Positions 53,367 to 64,000 of a DNA stretch of 64,000 bases are shown piece by piece. Each line of letters opens with the position of its first letter. The stretch's first letter is position 1. Origin of the DNA: Cucumis sativus (Eukaryota; Streptophyta; Magnoliopsida; Cucurbitales; Cucurbitaceae); contig NC_026656.2 in NCBI RefSeq assembly GCF_000004075.3, positions 22,950,607 to 23,014,606 on the forward strand, written 5' to 3'. The notes beneath the pieces were generated by a model. The model made no database searches, was not told the DNA's origin, and saw only the letters and a program-made list of their open reading frames with translations. The translations under genes were made by a program, and so were the position numbers.

Positions 53367-53735
53367 GATCGTAGATTTGAAGTTTTTAATGATCATTTAC
53401 ACTGGATCTACATGATCGCTTACCATAACCAACACGATCATTTTATCTTAATCAACACGATCGTTTACCATGATCAACATAATTGTTTAAAGTATATTAT
53501 TTCATTTCACCATCATCTATCCTTGTAATGTATCTTAAACGATCGTGTAGTTATGGTAAACGATCATGTATACGGATCCAACGTTCATTTAGATTATATT
53601 ATACAATCGTTTACCAATATTGAAACGATCTTGGTACAGTACCAAGATCATTTAGATTGGGCATAAGATAACTTATATTCGGTACAAGATCGTTTACCAA
53701 GATCTAGACTATCATGTACCAAGTTTTTTCGCACG
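53367..53735. repeat. cluster of CGATCGTTTA-type palindromic words
   Basis: At least a dozen variants of ACGATCGTTTACC, GATCATTTA and their complements in 370 bases, on both strands. It also holds a local inverted pair TTGGTACAGTACCAAGATC. Shares vocabulary with 24700-25020. Confidence 0.6.
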
Positions 53736-54186
53736 CGCGCAACTAATTAATTGAAAGGTATTTTTGTTATTTCACGTTATAGGCTTCTAGGCCTTTTTGA
53801 TTTTCAAAATTGTTTTATACGATTTAAATATTTTTGTGTTTCGTTAAATTTTTTAAAAAAGTTTAATATAATTATTAAAGTAAAATGAGAATGAAGGAGG
53901 AAAAGTAACCAATTTTTCAAAAGAACAATAACCCAATTAATAAAGTATATGGGAAAAAGGAAGAAAAAGTATGATAAGTAATATTTAAACCTATGTAGAA
54001 TAATAGCCCTTGTAATTGTTTGAATAAGGAAAAAACTTATAATTTGTTTGTATTTGTGATTTCCTTTAGGTGCTAAGGAACAAAGTTAGTAGAGGTCGAT
54101 TGGTCACATGGCTAAGCGGGTCCAAATATATCTTTATACAAAAACATATATATTTTTTAAACTGCCTTTATTTCTTTTTTTAATTT
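53736..54186. other. spacer
   Basis: AT-rich; nothing recognisable. Confidence 0.4.
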
Positions 54187-54333
54187 GACAATGATTTCAT
54201 TGTGTGTTTTTAAATATTTTATCAAATAAATTCAATTTTCCTTTGATTTTAAATACTATATATATGATAAAAGTGGTCAGAAAATTGAATTTATTTTACA
54301 AAATATTTAATAACACACAATGAAATCATGATC
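54187..54333. repeat. near-perfect inverted repeat (hairpin) of about 147 bp
   Basis: The left arm (54187-54241) and right arm (about 54283-54333) are almost fully complementary over about 52 bases, from GACAATGATTTCATTGTGTG to TTCAATTTTC, with a loop of about 40 bases. A transcript would fold into a long stem. The likeliest origin is a compact foldback MITE. A hairpin-type small RNA precursor is possible but unproven. Confidence 0.8.
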
Positions 54334-56620
54334 AATAAAGTTATTTTGTCTCTTCCATCAACTTAAACTAGTGTCCAAAACTTACACATCTCAAACACAA
54401 TATAGTTTGAGCCAATTATTTAGTGAGTACCTACCTACAAGTACTTGTTTTCCTTTATAATAATGAAATGTATTACTTTAAAGATTGTATAAATAAGCTT
54501 ATAAAATGGAAGGGACTCCATTTCTGAATCTTACCCCTCTGAAAACACAAAATAAAACTTTATATTATATTATTTATTGGATCTTCTATTTTCAAATTAC
54601 TATCTAAACACGTCTTTATGTTTCAAAAAGGGATCCAGATTTAAGATACCAAGTTGTTTAGCGTATGAGGTTAGCTAATTAACCATTATCACATGATTTC
54701 TCTCCTTTGGCCCACCCCATCGTGAATCAATCATACTTCAACAAGAGAAACCTAACACTTCAAGGAGAGAAACCTAATCCTGAGTTTTTTTATTATTATG
54801 TAATCAAAGGCATGTGGAAAGGCAACAAAATATCAAAGCTTTTTCGTACATTCATTTGAGCCTAATTAAACTGTGCCCACTTACATTAACTGCCAAAGCA
54901 AACCATTCCTATGTCTGCACGACTCTTTCTATTTCAACAATATGTATATGTTGCTGTCTCAACTTCTTTTGGCGTTTTCATCAAACACTTCTCTTCTTTT
55001 TCTTCTCCTTCTCTTCCCTTTCTATCTCTATTTTGAAAGAGATGAATTTGCTTGAGATATATTGAGTGGTAAGAATCACTGTAAGAAAAGTGTTTTTTTA
55101 GCTTGAATTTTTGTTAGTTTATGTACATTAACTGTGTTCTTTTATGCTTTTTTGTATTAACGTTAGGAACCAACCATTTTGCTTAAATTAGAAGAAATTT
55201 GAAGTTGAACAAAAATAGCTTGGAGAAAGGCAAAACAGTTCCAAGACGTATAAAGAGGCAAAGATAAGCTAAAAAAGGACTGGAGGTATCACCTCAATGC
55301 TAGGTTTGGCACTAGAGACCTAAGGCTACATAACAAGATTGCATTAGGACCAACTTTTTCAAGAAATGCATTATCTAAACGTTTTGTGGCACTCTCCCAA
55401 AAATGCATCCCTTTTTTGGTCATACCAGTTGTCTTACAGAAACTTGTTTGAGGCTACATTTACCAAACCGTAATGAAAATTAATGTAGTTGTAATGAAAT
55501 TTTATTGTTAGATTAATTGTAATGAACGCCAATCCCAAATGTAATTGAATTTTTTTATCGTGTTTAGTTAAAATTATGGATTTTGTCAATTTTACTGTTA
55601 CAATTATCTCCTCTAGCGCTACCTCTAAGGGTCAAGCGACAACAATAACAGTAAAGATGTCAAATTGATCATTTTTCAATTGTAACAACAAAAATAATTA
55701 TAACTATAATGGTAACGATGTGAGATAATTTTCAGGCGCCATCGGATTGAGTATTCTCAACTCATCAATCAAATTATTTTATTTAATTACAAATTTGGAT
55801 GTAAGCCCCATGTGTTGGTACACAAATGCAAAACACAAGTAAACAACACCAAAAGTAATCAAATTGAGCCACTTTTTTATTTTCATTCATCTATTTCGTG
55901 ATTTCACTTGCGTAAATGTGATAAATCAGGATATAAACTTGTTAGCTCATTCCATTGCTGTTCTTACTCATTACTACTATTTAAGTGATTGTATTAAAAA
56001 ATGGAATTGTTTATGCTTTGGGGGCAGAGGGCGAAGGAACAAAATATGAACAGACATATTGAAAAGATTAATGCATATCTGACCAAAACATTGTAGGATT
56101 GAATCTTCGTGATCAAAGCAAAAGAAAAAAAATGTGTGTTTTTGTTTGTGCCATCAATTTTGAACCTAAAAGACCAAGACACCATTAATCTCCATTGATT
56201 TGCATTACATGTCTGTTTCTGGTGTCAGAAATCAAATGAAATGCATGTACTATAACAATTTGAACTTTTATTAAAGATAAGTATGTGGATTGTATCAATG
56301 GGGAGGCAAAAAAGAATGTCCTTTTCCAGCATTTTATTTCAGTTTATGTGGCTACCGGCACCACTACCACAAAAACATAACATTGCATAACTCCAAACTA
56401 CTTACACATGCTGTCAAAGTAACCTGTATAAACCACAAGCTGATTTAGTTCCAATCCTATCTCTTTCTCTCTCCTAATCCCAATCATTCATAAACTTTTT
56501 GCTTTCCAATAAATCATGAGTCTAAGCATAACTATAGCACAAAGACAATCCCCTCAGCCTCTTGCTCTCTTTCTTTCTCTCTAACAGAGGGAAATAAGCA
56601 AAGAAAAGGGAAAAAAAAAA
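54334..56620. other. promoter side of the NPF6.4 gene and spacer
   Basis: Holds a possible MITE at 55452-55807 and the NPF6.4 promoter and leader. A CT-rich tract (56562-56584) lies shortly before the start codon and suggests a nearby transcription start. I see no other gene. Confidence 0.5.
55452..55807. mobile_element. possible MITE with short imperfect ends
   Basis: GGCTACATTTACCAAACCGTAATG at the left (quoted here in pieces: GGCTACATTTACC, AAACCGTAATG) is echoed in reverse by TTACAAATTTGGATGTAAGCC on the right. No duplication of the target is evident, so the call is weak. Confidence 0.35.
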
Positions 56621-59185
56621 ATGGTAACTTGTTTATGGTCAAACTCCTTAGTTTCTATTGTCTATGAGATGGATTTTTTAACAGTTAAACTTTTCCTTTT
56701 TATCAACAGGTTCTGGTATCAAAACATGGAAGTGGAGGAGAAGAAGATGATGCAGCAGTAGATTTTTGGGGAAACCCAGTTGACAAATCAAAAACAGGAG
56801 GATGGCTTGCAGCTGGGCTCATTTTAGGTGCTTGAAAATTTTGTTTTGTTTTGCACAGAATAAATAGCAATGCTTAAATGCCTAAAATCATGCAGGAACT
56901 GAACTCTCTGAAAGGATATGTGTGATGGGAATATCAATGAACTTAGTGACATATCTAGTTGGGGATTTGCATCTTACGTCAGCCAAATCTGCAACTATAG
57001 TCACTAATTTTCTTGGTGCTCTTAATCTTCTTGGGCTTCTTGGTGGCTTCTTAGCAGATGCCAAGCTTGGAAGGTACCTCACTGTTGCTATCTTTGCTTC
57101 CATTACTGCTGTGGTAAGTTCTAAGCCATTAAGAAATGACTTCAACAAAGAAAATTTCACTTCAGAATTTAGCTTGAGCCTTGCTGGTTTTTGTAGGGTG
57201 TTATTTTGTTAACATTGGCCACAACAATCCCTGGCATGAGACCTCCTCACTGTGATGACTCTACAAGGCAACTTCATCAATGCATTGAAGCTAATGGTGG
57301 GCAACTGGCCATGCTCTATGCTGCACTATATACTATAGCACTCGGTGGAGGGGGGATAAAATCAAATGTTTCAGGATTCGGGTCAGATCAATTTGACACT
57401 AATGATCCGAAGGGGGAGAAGGCTATGATATTCTTCTTCAATAGGTTCTACTTTGCGATAAGTATCGGGTCGTTGTTTGCTGTCATTGTGTTGGTTTATG
57501 TACAAGACAAAGTGGGGAGAGGTTGGGGATATGGAATCTCAGGAGGGACCATGGCGGTTGCTGTAATTGTACTGCTTTGTGGGACAACCTTTTACAGGTT
57601 TAAAAAGCCAAGAGGAAGCCCTCTCACAGTGATATGGAGAGTGGTTCTTTTGGCTTGGAAGAAGAGAAGTCTGCCTCACCCAGCTCATCCCAGCTTCTTA
57701 AATGACTACCAAAATGCCAAGGTTCCCTACACCTACAGGTTCAAGTAAGTGTTTTTCTGATCTATCATCAAATACTCTCTACTTTTTCGTTCCCTCTCTT
57801 TCACTCTCTGTATGTCCATGTAAAATTGATTATCTGTTTCTTGTTTTAGATTTGATGTATTATAAGACATTCTGCAAGATGCTATAGTTTATGAATAATC
57901 AACAAAAGAAAAAAAAAAGAATGTAGTGATGAAATCTAGAGTTTATATGTTAGAGTTGAAGAAACAATTGCTTAAAGTAGAGTTATAAGATAAAATTCTT
58001 CAATATTTATAGAAGGCGAAGATAATGGAAAAGACGGAGTTGTTGAATAGGTACAAAAATCCAATAGTGATTACTATTGAAGTTGTGTTATTAAAATTGG
58101 TTCAATAAATGTACAAACATCAATAGTGTTTACAATTGAAGTTGTATTATTCATGAACAGGAAAAACATCCCATAATACATTACTAATCACACTTGTCTT
58201 TTACTACCAATCCTCGTATTGGTGCATTCACTTCACTTAATTTATTTGGTTATATATTTATTTTGATTTGGGAACGTTGACTAATGAAAATATAAATATC
58301 AGATGTCTTGACAAGGCTGCAATTCTAGACGAGTATGCTACCACTGGTCCAAACAATCCATGGATAGTCTCAACAGTGACTGAAGTTGAAGAAGTGAAAA
58401 TGGTGTTCAAGCTCATACCCATTTGGTCCACTGGCATCCTCTTTTGGACGATCTACTCTCAAATGACTACATTCACAGTAGAGCAAGCATCATTTATGGA
58501 AAGAAAAGTTGGCAGTTTCGAGATTCCTCCTGGATCTATGTCAGCCTTTCTATTCATTGCCATCCTGCTCGTCACTTCCTTGAATGAGAAACTATTCATA
58601 CCAATTGCTCGGAAGCTGACTCACAACGTACAAGGTCTCACAAGCCTTCAGAGAATTGGGATTGGACTTGTTTTCTCAATTTTTGGCATGGTGGCTGCTG
58701 GGGCTGTTGAGAAAGAGAGAAAGGCATCTGCTGTGGGACAAAGTACTCGTATAAGTGCTTTCTGGTTGATACCTCAGTTCTTCTTGGTCGGTGCTGGAGA
58801 AGCATTTACATATGTTGGACAACTCGAGTTTTTCATCAGAGAAGCACCGGAACAAATGAAATCAATGAGTACGGGACTTTTTCTTAGCACTCTATCCATG
58901 GGATTTTTTGTTAGTAGTTTGTTGGTAACAATTGTAGATAAAGTAACCAACAAGCAATGGCTGAGAAGTAATCTCAACAAGGGGCACTTGAGCTACTTCT
59001 ATTGGCTACTCGCAGTGTTGGGCCTGCTAAACTTCTTCTTCTTTATTCTTCTTGCCCGAAAACATCAGTACAAAGACCAGCATTATGTCAGCTCCAAAGA
59101 CAATAACGAGGAGCTCAAGATTTCAAATGACATGGTCGCACTTGAAATGGAAGGACCAATAAGCAAGAAAGCAGCAGAAACTTAA
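56621..59185 (+). CDS. NPF6.4: NPF6.4 (NRT1.3-type) nitrate transporter
   Basis: Five coding exons: 56621-56623 (the ATG alone), 56710-56827, 56896-57113, 57197-57744 and 58303-59185, giving 589 residues, the size of Arabidopsis NPF6.4. It is a 12-helix proton-coupled transporter of the NPF/POT family in the plasma membrane; relatives move nitrate with low affinity. Seen: the proton-coupling ELSER motif (ExxER) at 43-47, the long central loop with KSRG-like basic residues (about 225-300), and the FYWLL...LNFFFF last helix. The threonine equivalent to NRT1.1 T101 is present (T103, in GRYLTVAIF). The nitrate-binding histidine of NRT1.1 is replaced by tyrosine (Y347, in FWTIYSQ), as expected for this clade. 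The start codon is followed directly by a splice donor; the joined N-terminus MVLVSKHG fits the family. Confidence 0.94.
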
Positions 59186-59731
59186 GAGTACGCTAAGGGT
59201 GCAAAATTTAGAACTCAAGGACACATTTGCACAGCATATAGAACAGATCCTATTCAAGTAAGGTCGCTGCTTTAAGGTGCCCCTTTTACAAGTTTAAAAT
59301 CCTGCATGTACGTTTGAATATCTCAAAGCCTGTATCTACAAGACAACCATCTTGTGGTTTTAGCATTAATGAGCAGATGAGCCACTGCCATTTTGATTTC
59401 CCCTAGGCTTATATGATCTAAAGCATTAAGCATATTACAAATAATGTTCTTAAGTGCAAAAGGGCGTGCATAGCATTTATGCAAACAGCCGTGTTTCGTA
59501 ATTAGTTTCTTACTGAAAGTAGCTTCATCAAAATAATTTTGGTAGACATTTCATTATCAAAATGGCAAATATTCCAATATATTATTTTAGCTAGCAACTA
59601 AATTTGGCAAGATGAATGGAGCATAAAAGCCATTGATTGTCAAGTAATTCCTGAAAAATACACTACTCAAATATAATTCTTTTCAACATCGTCCTGATAC
59701 TCAAGAAGTACCTCTAACAGCAATACATGTT
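59186..59731. other. convergent 3' flanks of NPF6.4 and the uL30 gene
   Basis: 546 bases between facing stop codons, so the two 3' untranslated regions may touch or overlap. No gene or strong repeat seen. Confidence 0.6.
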
Positions 59732-60150
59732 TCAAGAGGCAGAAGCAGAACTTGGTGCCGGAAGGTGATTTATAACTAATGGCGGTCGTAGCGCCCTGTG
59801 CTGTTCCATCTTCTGTTTACGAGCTTTATACATTTCTTCTGTTTCAACCACTACTAATCGCTTTACCTATAATCAACCAAAAAAATAAAAACTTCAGTCC
59901 ATGAGGCAGTTCTGTAGTGTGTGCATGTGCGCAGCAGAGAACAAGTATATATAGCAACCTGTTGAATCATTCCTCTAACAGTAGGAGTGTTCCAGCGCAT
60001 GACAGTTCGGTTACATTTTCGGAGCCGCAATGCCTCTAATGTACGTCTGTGAAGTCTCCTTGTTCCTGGCATGCCTCTTACTAATGTGATATAAAGATTA
60101 GTACTCCATGCAATTGGGACACTGGCTTTGAAAGCCTTGAAGGCATTCAT
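59732..60150 (-). CDS. ribosomal protein uL30 family, short organellar-type
   Basis: Two exons, 60150-59959 and 59866-59732, encode 108 residues. The RGMPGTRRLHRRTLEALRL block and the following VRGMIQQVKRLVVVE segment are characteristic of the bacterial-like L30 family; the plant nuclear versions of this length are taken to be mitochondrial large-subunit proteins. No long cleavable presequence is visible: the conserved fold starts almost at the N-terminus (MNAFKAFKA), so targeting must use a short or internal signal. An acceptor (TTTTGCAG) lies 9 bases before the ATG, so the leader is split by an intron. A candidate leader exon is at 62912-63225. Confidence 0.9.
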
Positions 60151-60159
60151 ATCCAAGAT

Positions 60160-62911
60160 CTGCAAAATCTACAAAAATAAATAAAGATTAAGAAACAATT
60201 TCCTCTGCAGACACATAAACAGTCTCATCTAAGCATTAGAACAAAGTCTTCAAATTTGTTTTCTAAATATAGAAATGAATGACATAAAAGTGTATGCATC
60301 CATGCCAAGCTGTCTCCAAGGAACTTCTGTAGTTTACTTTTAATTGGTTGGGCAGGAAAACCCCGGCAGTCTCCAAATTTCAAATAAACAAATGATCATT
60401 CATCATCTTCAGTAGATAGAAAGCTCCAAAAATGCTCTACTTGCACATCAAAGGAATGAAAGAATATAGATGATAATTTTAAGTAGAAATCACGTCCATG
60501 CCATGATTTGCATCTCAAATCAATACTCTTCATCTTTATATCAGCTTCAAATTTTCAATAAAGTCCTCTAAAAACAATGTTCTAAAAAGTAAACAAGTAG
60601 AACTGCATGCTTGGAATAAAAAATGTTTCAATATACCATTCAGCTGTATCACTTTCATCAACATAGAGTCTGAAATTTAAATGAGACTTTTGTATACACA
60701 GCATTTGGTCTTAAAACAAAACATTAAGATGAAAGCATATGCCAGGAAGCAAGAACATTAGTAGGATTGAACATCTTATCTTGTGGAGTGTACAAATCTT
60801 GGGCCAAAGAACTTATTTTTTGTCTCAAGGGCTTGATGCCTTGTTATTAATGGAACCCGTGTCTAATTAAATCCTTAGTGATGAAATACATTCGATTTAA
60901 GGGTTTTAGTGTTTAAAATCGAATGATTTCACATACCTAAAGGGTTCCTAATTTCAATTAACTGAGGTTCACATATCAAACTCTTTGTTAGTTTTATATC
61001 TAACATTAATTGAATGAGAAACTAATTTTACAAACTCATTTTTGTTCGGTAAAGGACCTTCAGTAGTTTGGCCAACAGTATTATATCCAAGTTCAAGAAC
61101 AATGTAGTATTCAAAAACAAAACACTTGTAAAAAAAAAGGAGAAAAGGCATTTGAGTGGCAAACATCCATTTTGCAGCCACCCATTAAAAGATACCAAAT
61201 TTAATTTTACTAAACATTGTCATGTTTTTGAGTTTCTATTTTTTAATTTAGCCTCTAGACACTACCTCTACCTCCAAATTTCTTCATTTATTATCTACTC
61301 TTTCGTGAGATGGTCTAAGGCTCTCCCAAAGATAGACTCCCTCTCTAAAGAACATGAGCTCCCCCCAAGTTTGTAAGATTCCCTCTCACAGTGTTATATC
61401 TTTTCATTGAACAAAATCCTCTTTGTTCGAATGACCTAGGCTCCCTCTAAGCTTAGAGAATCCTTTCTCGATGAATCATGACGCAAAATAGTGAGAAGAA
61501 TGGGATATGTCTCCAATACATGTAATGTTCCCTTCTTTTAACACAAGAAGAAAGAGCTACAACAAAATAATACAAATGTTGCTTTTAAAACAAACCGAAT
61601 CATCAACCTTAAATGGAGGACTAAGTGTCCTTCAAATATGCATAGCAGAATCATAGTAAGCAATTTCCATAGCAACTGTGCATTAAATAAGAAAGATGTA
61701 GGCAGTAGAAAAAGAAAAGGCAACCACCAATAAGGAAAGTATCTTGCAGAATCACCATTTCTGTAGACCATCCCCTTCTCAAAACAAGGGCAATGCAATA
61801 ACATTTCCAATATCTGAAGCCATAAATAAATATTGGCAATTTCATAAAACCTAACAACTTCAAACAAATGTATCAATATACTGACAACATGTTTAATTTT
61901 AAGTTATTTTTCAACAAGATATTAACAATTTTATTTCATATATTAATTCTGAGTATAGTTTTTAATGTTTTTTAAGGGTATCTTTTGAACAAAATTTTAA
62001 GAGTTTCCAACAAAAATTAACGTTAAGGGCATTTCTTAACCTTTTTTCAAAGTCTGGGTGTATTTTTTATACTTTTGAAAGTTGAGAATTTTTGTCACAA
62101 AATGCAAAGTCGAGGGCCATTTTTTATAATTTATCCATTAATTTGTCCAAATACCAAATGAAAATTAAACACCCCAGAAAAGTAGATTTCAGGGAAAAAA
62201 ACAGAACAGTAGATCAGAAGGGCAGAGAGCATAGAACAAGATAATGAAGACTCCAAACTTATCAGTTCGTGGAGGAGAAAGGAGAGAAATAAAGGGAAGT
62301 GACAGGTAGATGATGATGTTGAGGCTCAAGCATCAATCTGAGAGAGAGAAGAGTGAAACATCGAGAGAGACTGAAACAGAGGCAGTGAGTAGGGACAGGG
62401 ATGTCTACGGTGAAGGGCTGAGTGGGGCGGAGAACCCTTCCTCGTCCCCCTATTCTAATTCCATCCCGGATTGGGTAAGGACAACCATGGCGGGATAAGG
62501 TTCCCCGCCGGAAAATTCAATCTCAGTTTTTTAACCAAATTTCATTTAATTTCAACCAAATATTTATTTTCAACAATTCCTTATTTTCAAATTCGTTAAA
62601 TGAAGTATTTCCAATACAATTTCAAATAACAAAATCCAATGACAACCTCAAATTGTATCCTAATCAATACAAAATTCATTAGTCATAAAATCATCTATCC
62701 AAAAGTCAAAAACCTTAAAGAGAGCTCTAATACCATTCAAAAGGCAGCATTAGTCACAAAAACATCGATTGAAAATGCAGCAAAATCATTTATTCAAATA
62801 GTCTAGAGAGCTCTATGTAGAAATTTTAAATTAAATTAAGTGTAAAAGGAGAGGGACGGAGGGTTTAACTCTTTCAAGTTTCAATGAAAGAAAAACTTTA
62901 AATTAATTCAC
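60160..62911 (-). other. probable leader intron of the uL30 gene / spacer
   Basis: 2.75 kb with no credible coding sequence. If the upstream leader exon is right, this is one intron in the 5' untranslated region. Overlapping frames at 61538-61876 lack family resemblance. A purine-rich tract (62270-62400) and a GC-rich patch with CCCGCC/GGCGGG words (62430-62510) stand out from the AT-rich background. Confidence 0.4.
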
Positions 62912-63225
62912 CTTTAAGGAGCCGGAACTGGAATCGTGGTCGTGTGGAACTGGTAAACGAGATTGCCGAATCTTGGAGTGACCGTGAGCCGGTGATAGAC
63001 TGTGAGGATTTCAGGACATAAGGGGAAATGTAGAGAAGGTGCGGCTACTTTGAAGCTGGAATGGTGGCGTAGCTGTGATGGATTGACGGTGAATCGGGGA
63101 AGGGAGGATAGCTGCGGGCTGGCGAATCAGTGAGAAATGAGGACACACACAACAGAATGGAGAAGTTAGAAGCGAGAGGGACGCGGCTGCTGCGAAGAGA
63201 GGGAAAAGATTCTAGGGTTCTTTAA
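62912..63225 (-). other. candidate 5' leader exon of the uL30 gene
   Basis: On the minus strand this reads as a C/T-rich, gene-like leader (starting near CTAGAATCTTTTCCC) that ends in a good donor, AAAG then GTGAATT, at 62912/62911. No ATG frame of note. Its composition differs sharply from both flanks. Assignment to the uL30 gene is inference from strand and splice-site order. Confidence 0.35.
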
Positions 63226-63317
63226 TACTTTTTTGCTAATTTATAAAAGTGAAAAAATAAATTTGTGAACTATACAACATTTTCAAAAGTTACAAAACAA
63301 TTACCCAAGGCTGTTTA

Positions 63318-63560
63318 GGGCGTGGAGTGGTTATTATAATCAATAAGTTATATTAGCCCGTGGATTATAGATTATTATAGTATGAATTATTATAATTTAT
63401 GTTTAGAAAAGTTGGGTTTAGTAAATGAAAGAGTGAGTAATAGTGACATATGAGAAATATGATAAAAGTAGAATATTCCTAATCCTAAGATTATGATAAT
63501 CCCATTGAGTAGACTAAAATAGTCAACTTCACTCCTTCATAGTTTAAGCGCCAAACGCCC
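63318..63560. mobile_element. possible MITE with GGGCG...CGCCC ends
   Basis: Starts GGGCGTGGAGTGG and ends CCAAACGCCC, which is a familiar pattern for hAT-type MITEs in plants. The interior is AT-rich and partly palindromic (ATTATAGATTATTATAG). A target duplication is not evident. Confidence 0.35.
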
Positions 63561-63659
63561 TCATAAAGATTTTAAAATATGGTTAGCTTTGGATGAAAAC
63601 TCAGCGGCCTTTGGGGGACGATAGAGTTATGGAGTATAAATGTTATGACAATCCTAGGG

Positions 63660-63855
63660 TTATGATAATATGTGTTTGGGAGAAAGATTATGAAGGGTAG
63701 TGTTATGATAGTATGTATTTGGGGAAGGATTATGATAGGTAGTGTTTTGATAATATTTGTTTGGGGAAAGGATTATGATAGTAGTGATATGATAATATGC
63801 ATTTGGGAGAAGATTATGATTGTAGTGTTATGATAATATGCATTTAGGGAAAATA
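63660..63855 (+). repeat. 42-bp tandem repeat, about 4.7 copies
   Basis: Units begin near 63660, 63703, 63746, 63787 and 63828 with the shared words TTATGATAATATG and TTTGGGGAAAGATTATGA. The spacing drifts from 43 to 41 bases through small indels. Confidence 0.85.
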
Positions 63856-64000
63856 TTTTGTAACGATTCAACTCTTTATATTAAGTTGAGGTCATTACCT
63901 TAAAAGATAAATAACAATTTGACAATTTCTTGAAAAGAAGAAAACTAATTTTTCATTAAAAATACCATGAAAACATGTTGTGCAGCTTAGTTCTACAACT

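Noticed and set aside
53123-53374. 83-residue phenylalanine/leucine-rich frame
   Set aside because: Low-complexity T-rich DNA; no motif.
61538-61876. Overlapping frames of 112 and 70 residues
   Set aside because: Two frames over the same bases with no family resemblance; likely chance in an intron or spacer.

Overview
This is a plant nuclear window, with intron-rich genes, Ty1/copia retrotransposon remnants and AT-rich spacers full of miniature transposons. The protein families (VOZ, LBD, ROP, NPF, RABA1) are those of land plants, and the intron phases and protein sequences fit a eudicot. A cucurbit is my best guess from the look of the proteins and repeats, but the sequence alone does not prove it. 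There is no sign of a bacterial or organelle origin, no CRISPR array and no operon.

Layout. 1-3070 is the 3' part of a decayed copia element ending in its LTR. 3071-5200 is repeat-rich spacer. 6336-8676 (+) is a VOZ transcription factor, facing 9519-13712 (-), a 13-exon peroxisomal acyl-CoA oxidase of the ACX3 type. 15176-16886 (-) is a RABA1 small GTPase and 21582-23362 (-) is a ROP/RAC small GTPase. 23363-32556 is a 9 kb spacer with MITEs and degenerate satellites. 32557-33264 (-) is a LOB-domain regulator. 34982-38455 is a truncated Sirevirus-like copia element (LTR plus decayed pol). 40914-42791 (+) is a group E bZIP factor with a proline inside the zipper. 42792-56620 is a 13.8 kb spacer with a 570-bp Mutator-like MITE, a hAT-like MITE inside a tandem repeat, a candidate solo LTR and a near-perfect hairpin. 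56621-59185 (+) is an NPF6.4/NRT1.3 nitrate transporter, facing 59732-60150 (-), a short uL30 ribosomal protein gene whose 5' leader may lie near 63 kb.

The eight intact protein genes are unrelated single-copy housekeeping or regulatory genes. Nothing suggests that they form a pathway cluster. I rebuilt exons by hand using GT/AG sites and the frame, and each model closes to a full-length family member: VOZ 465 aa, ACX3 681, RABA1 217, ROP 196, LBD 235, bZIP 275, NPF6.4 589, uL30 108.

The most informative non-genic structures are: (1) a 171-bp MITE that landed in the third copy of a 44-bp tandem repeat, so the neighbouring copies show the empty site; (2) two relatives of that MITE, one inverted, elsewhere in the window; (3) a MULE-type MITE with a 9-bp target duplication whose two arms differ by two 11-bp minisatellite units; (4) a start codon that sits alone on its exon in the nitrate transporter gene. 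No wholly new biological system could be supported.
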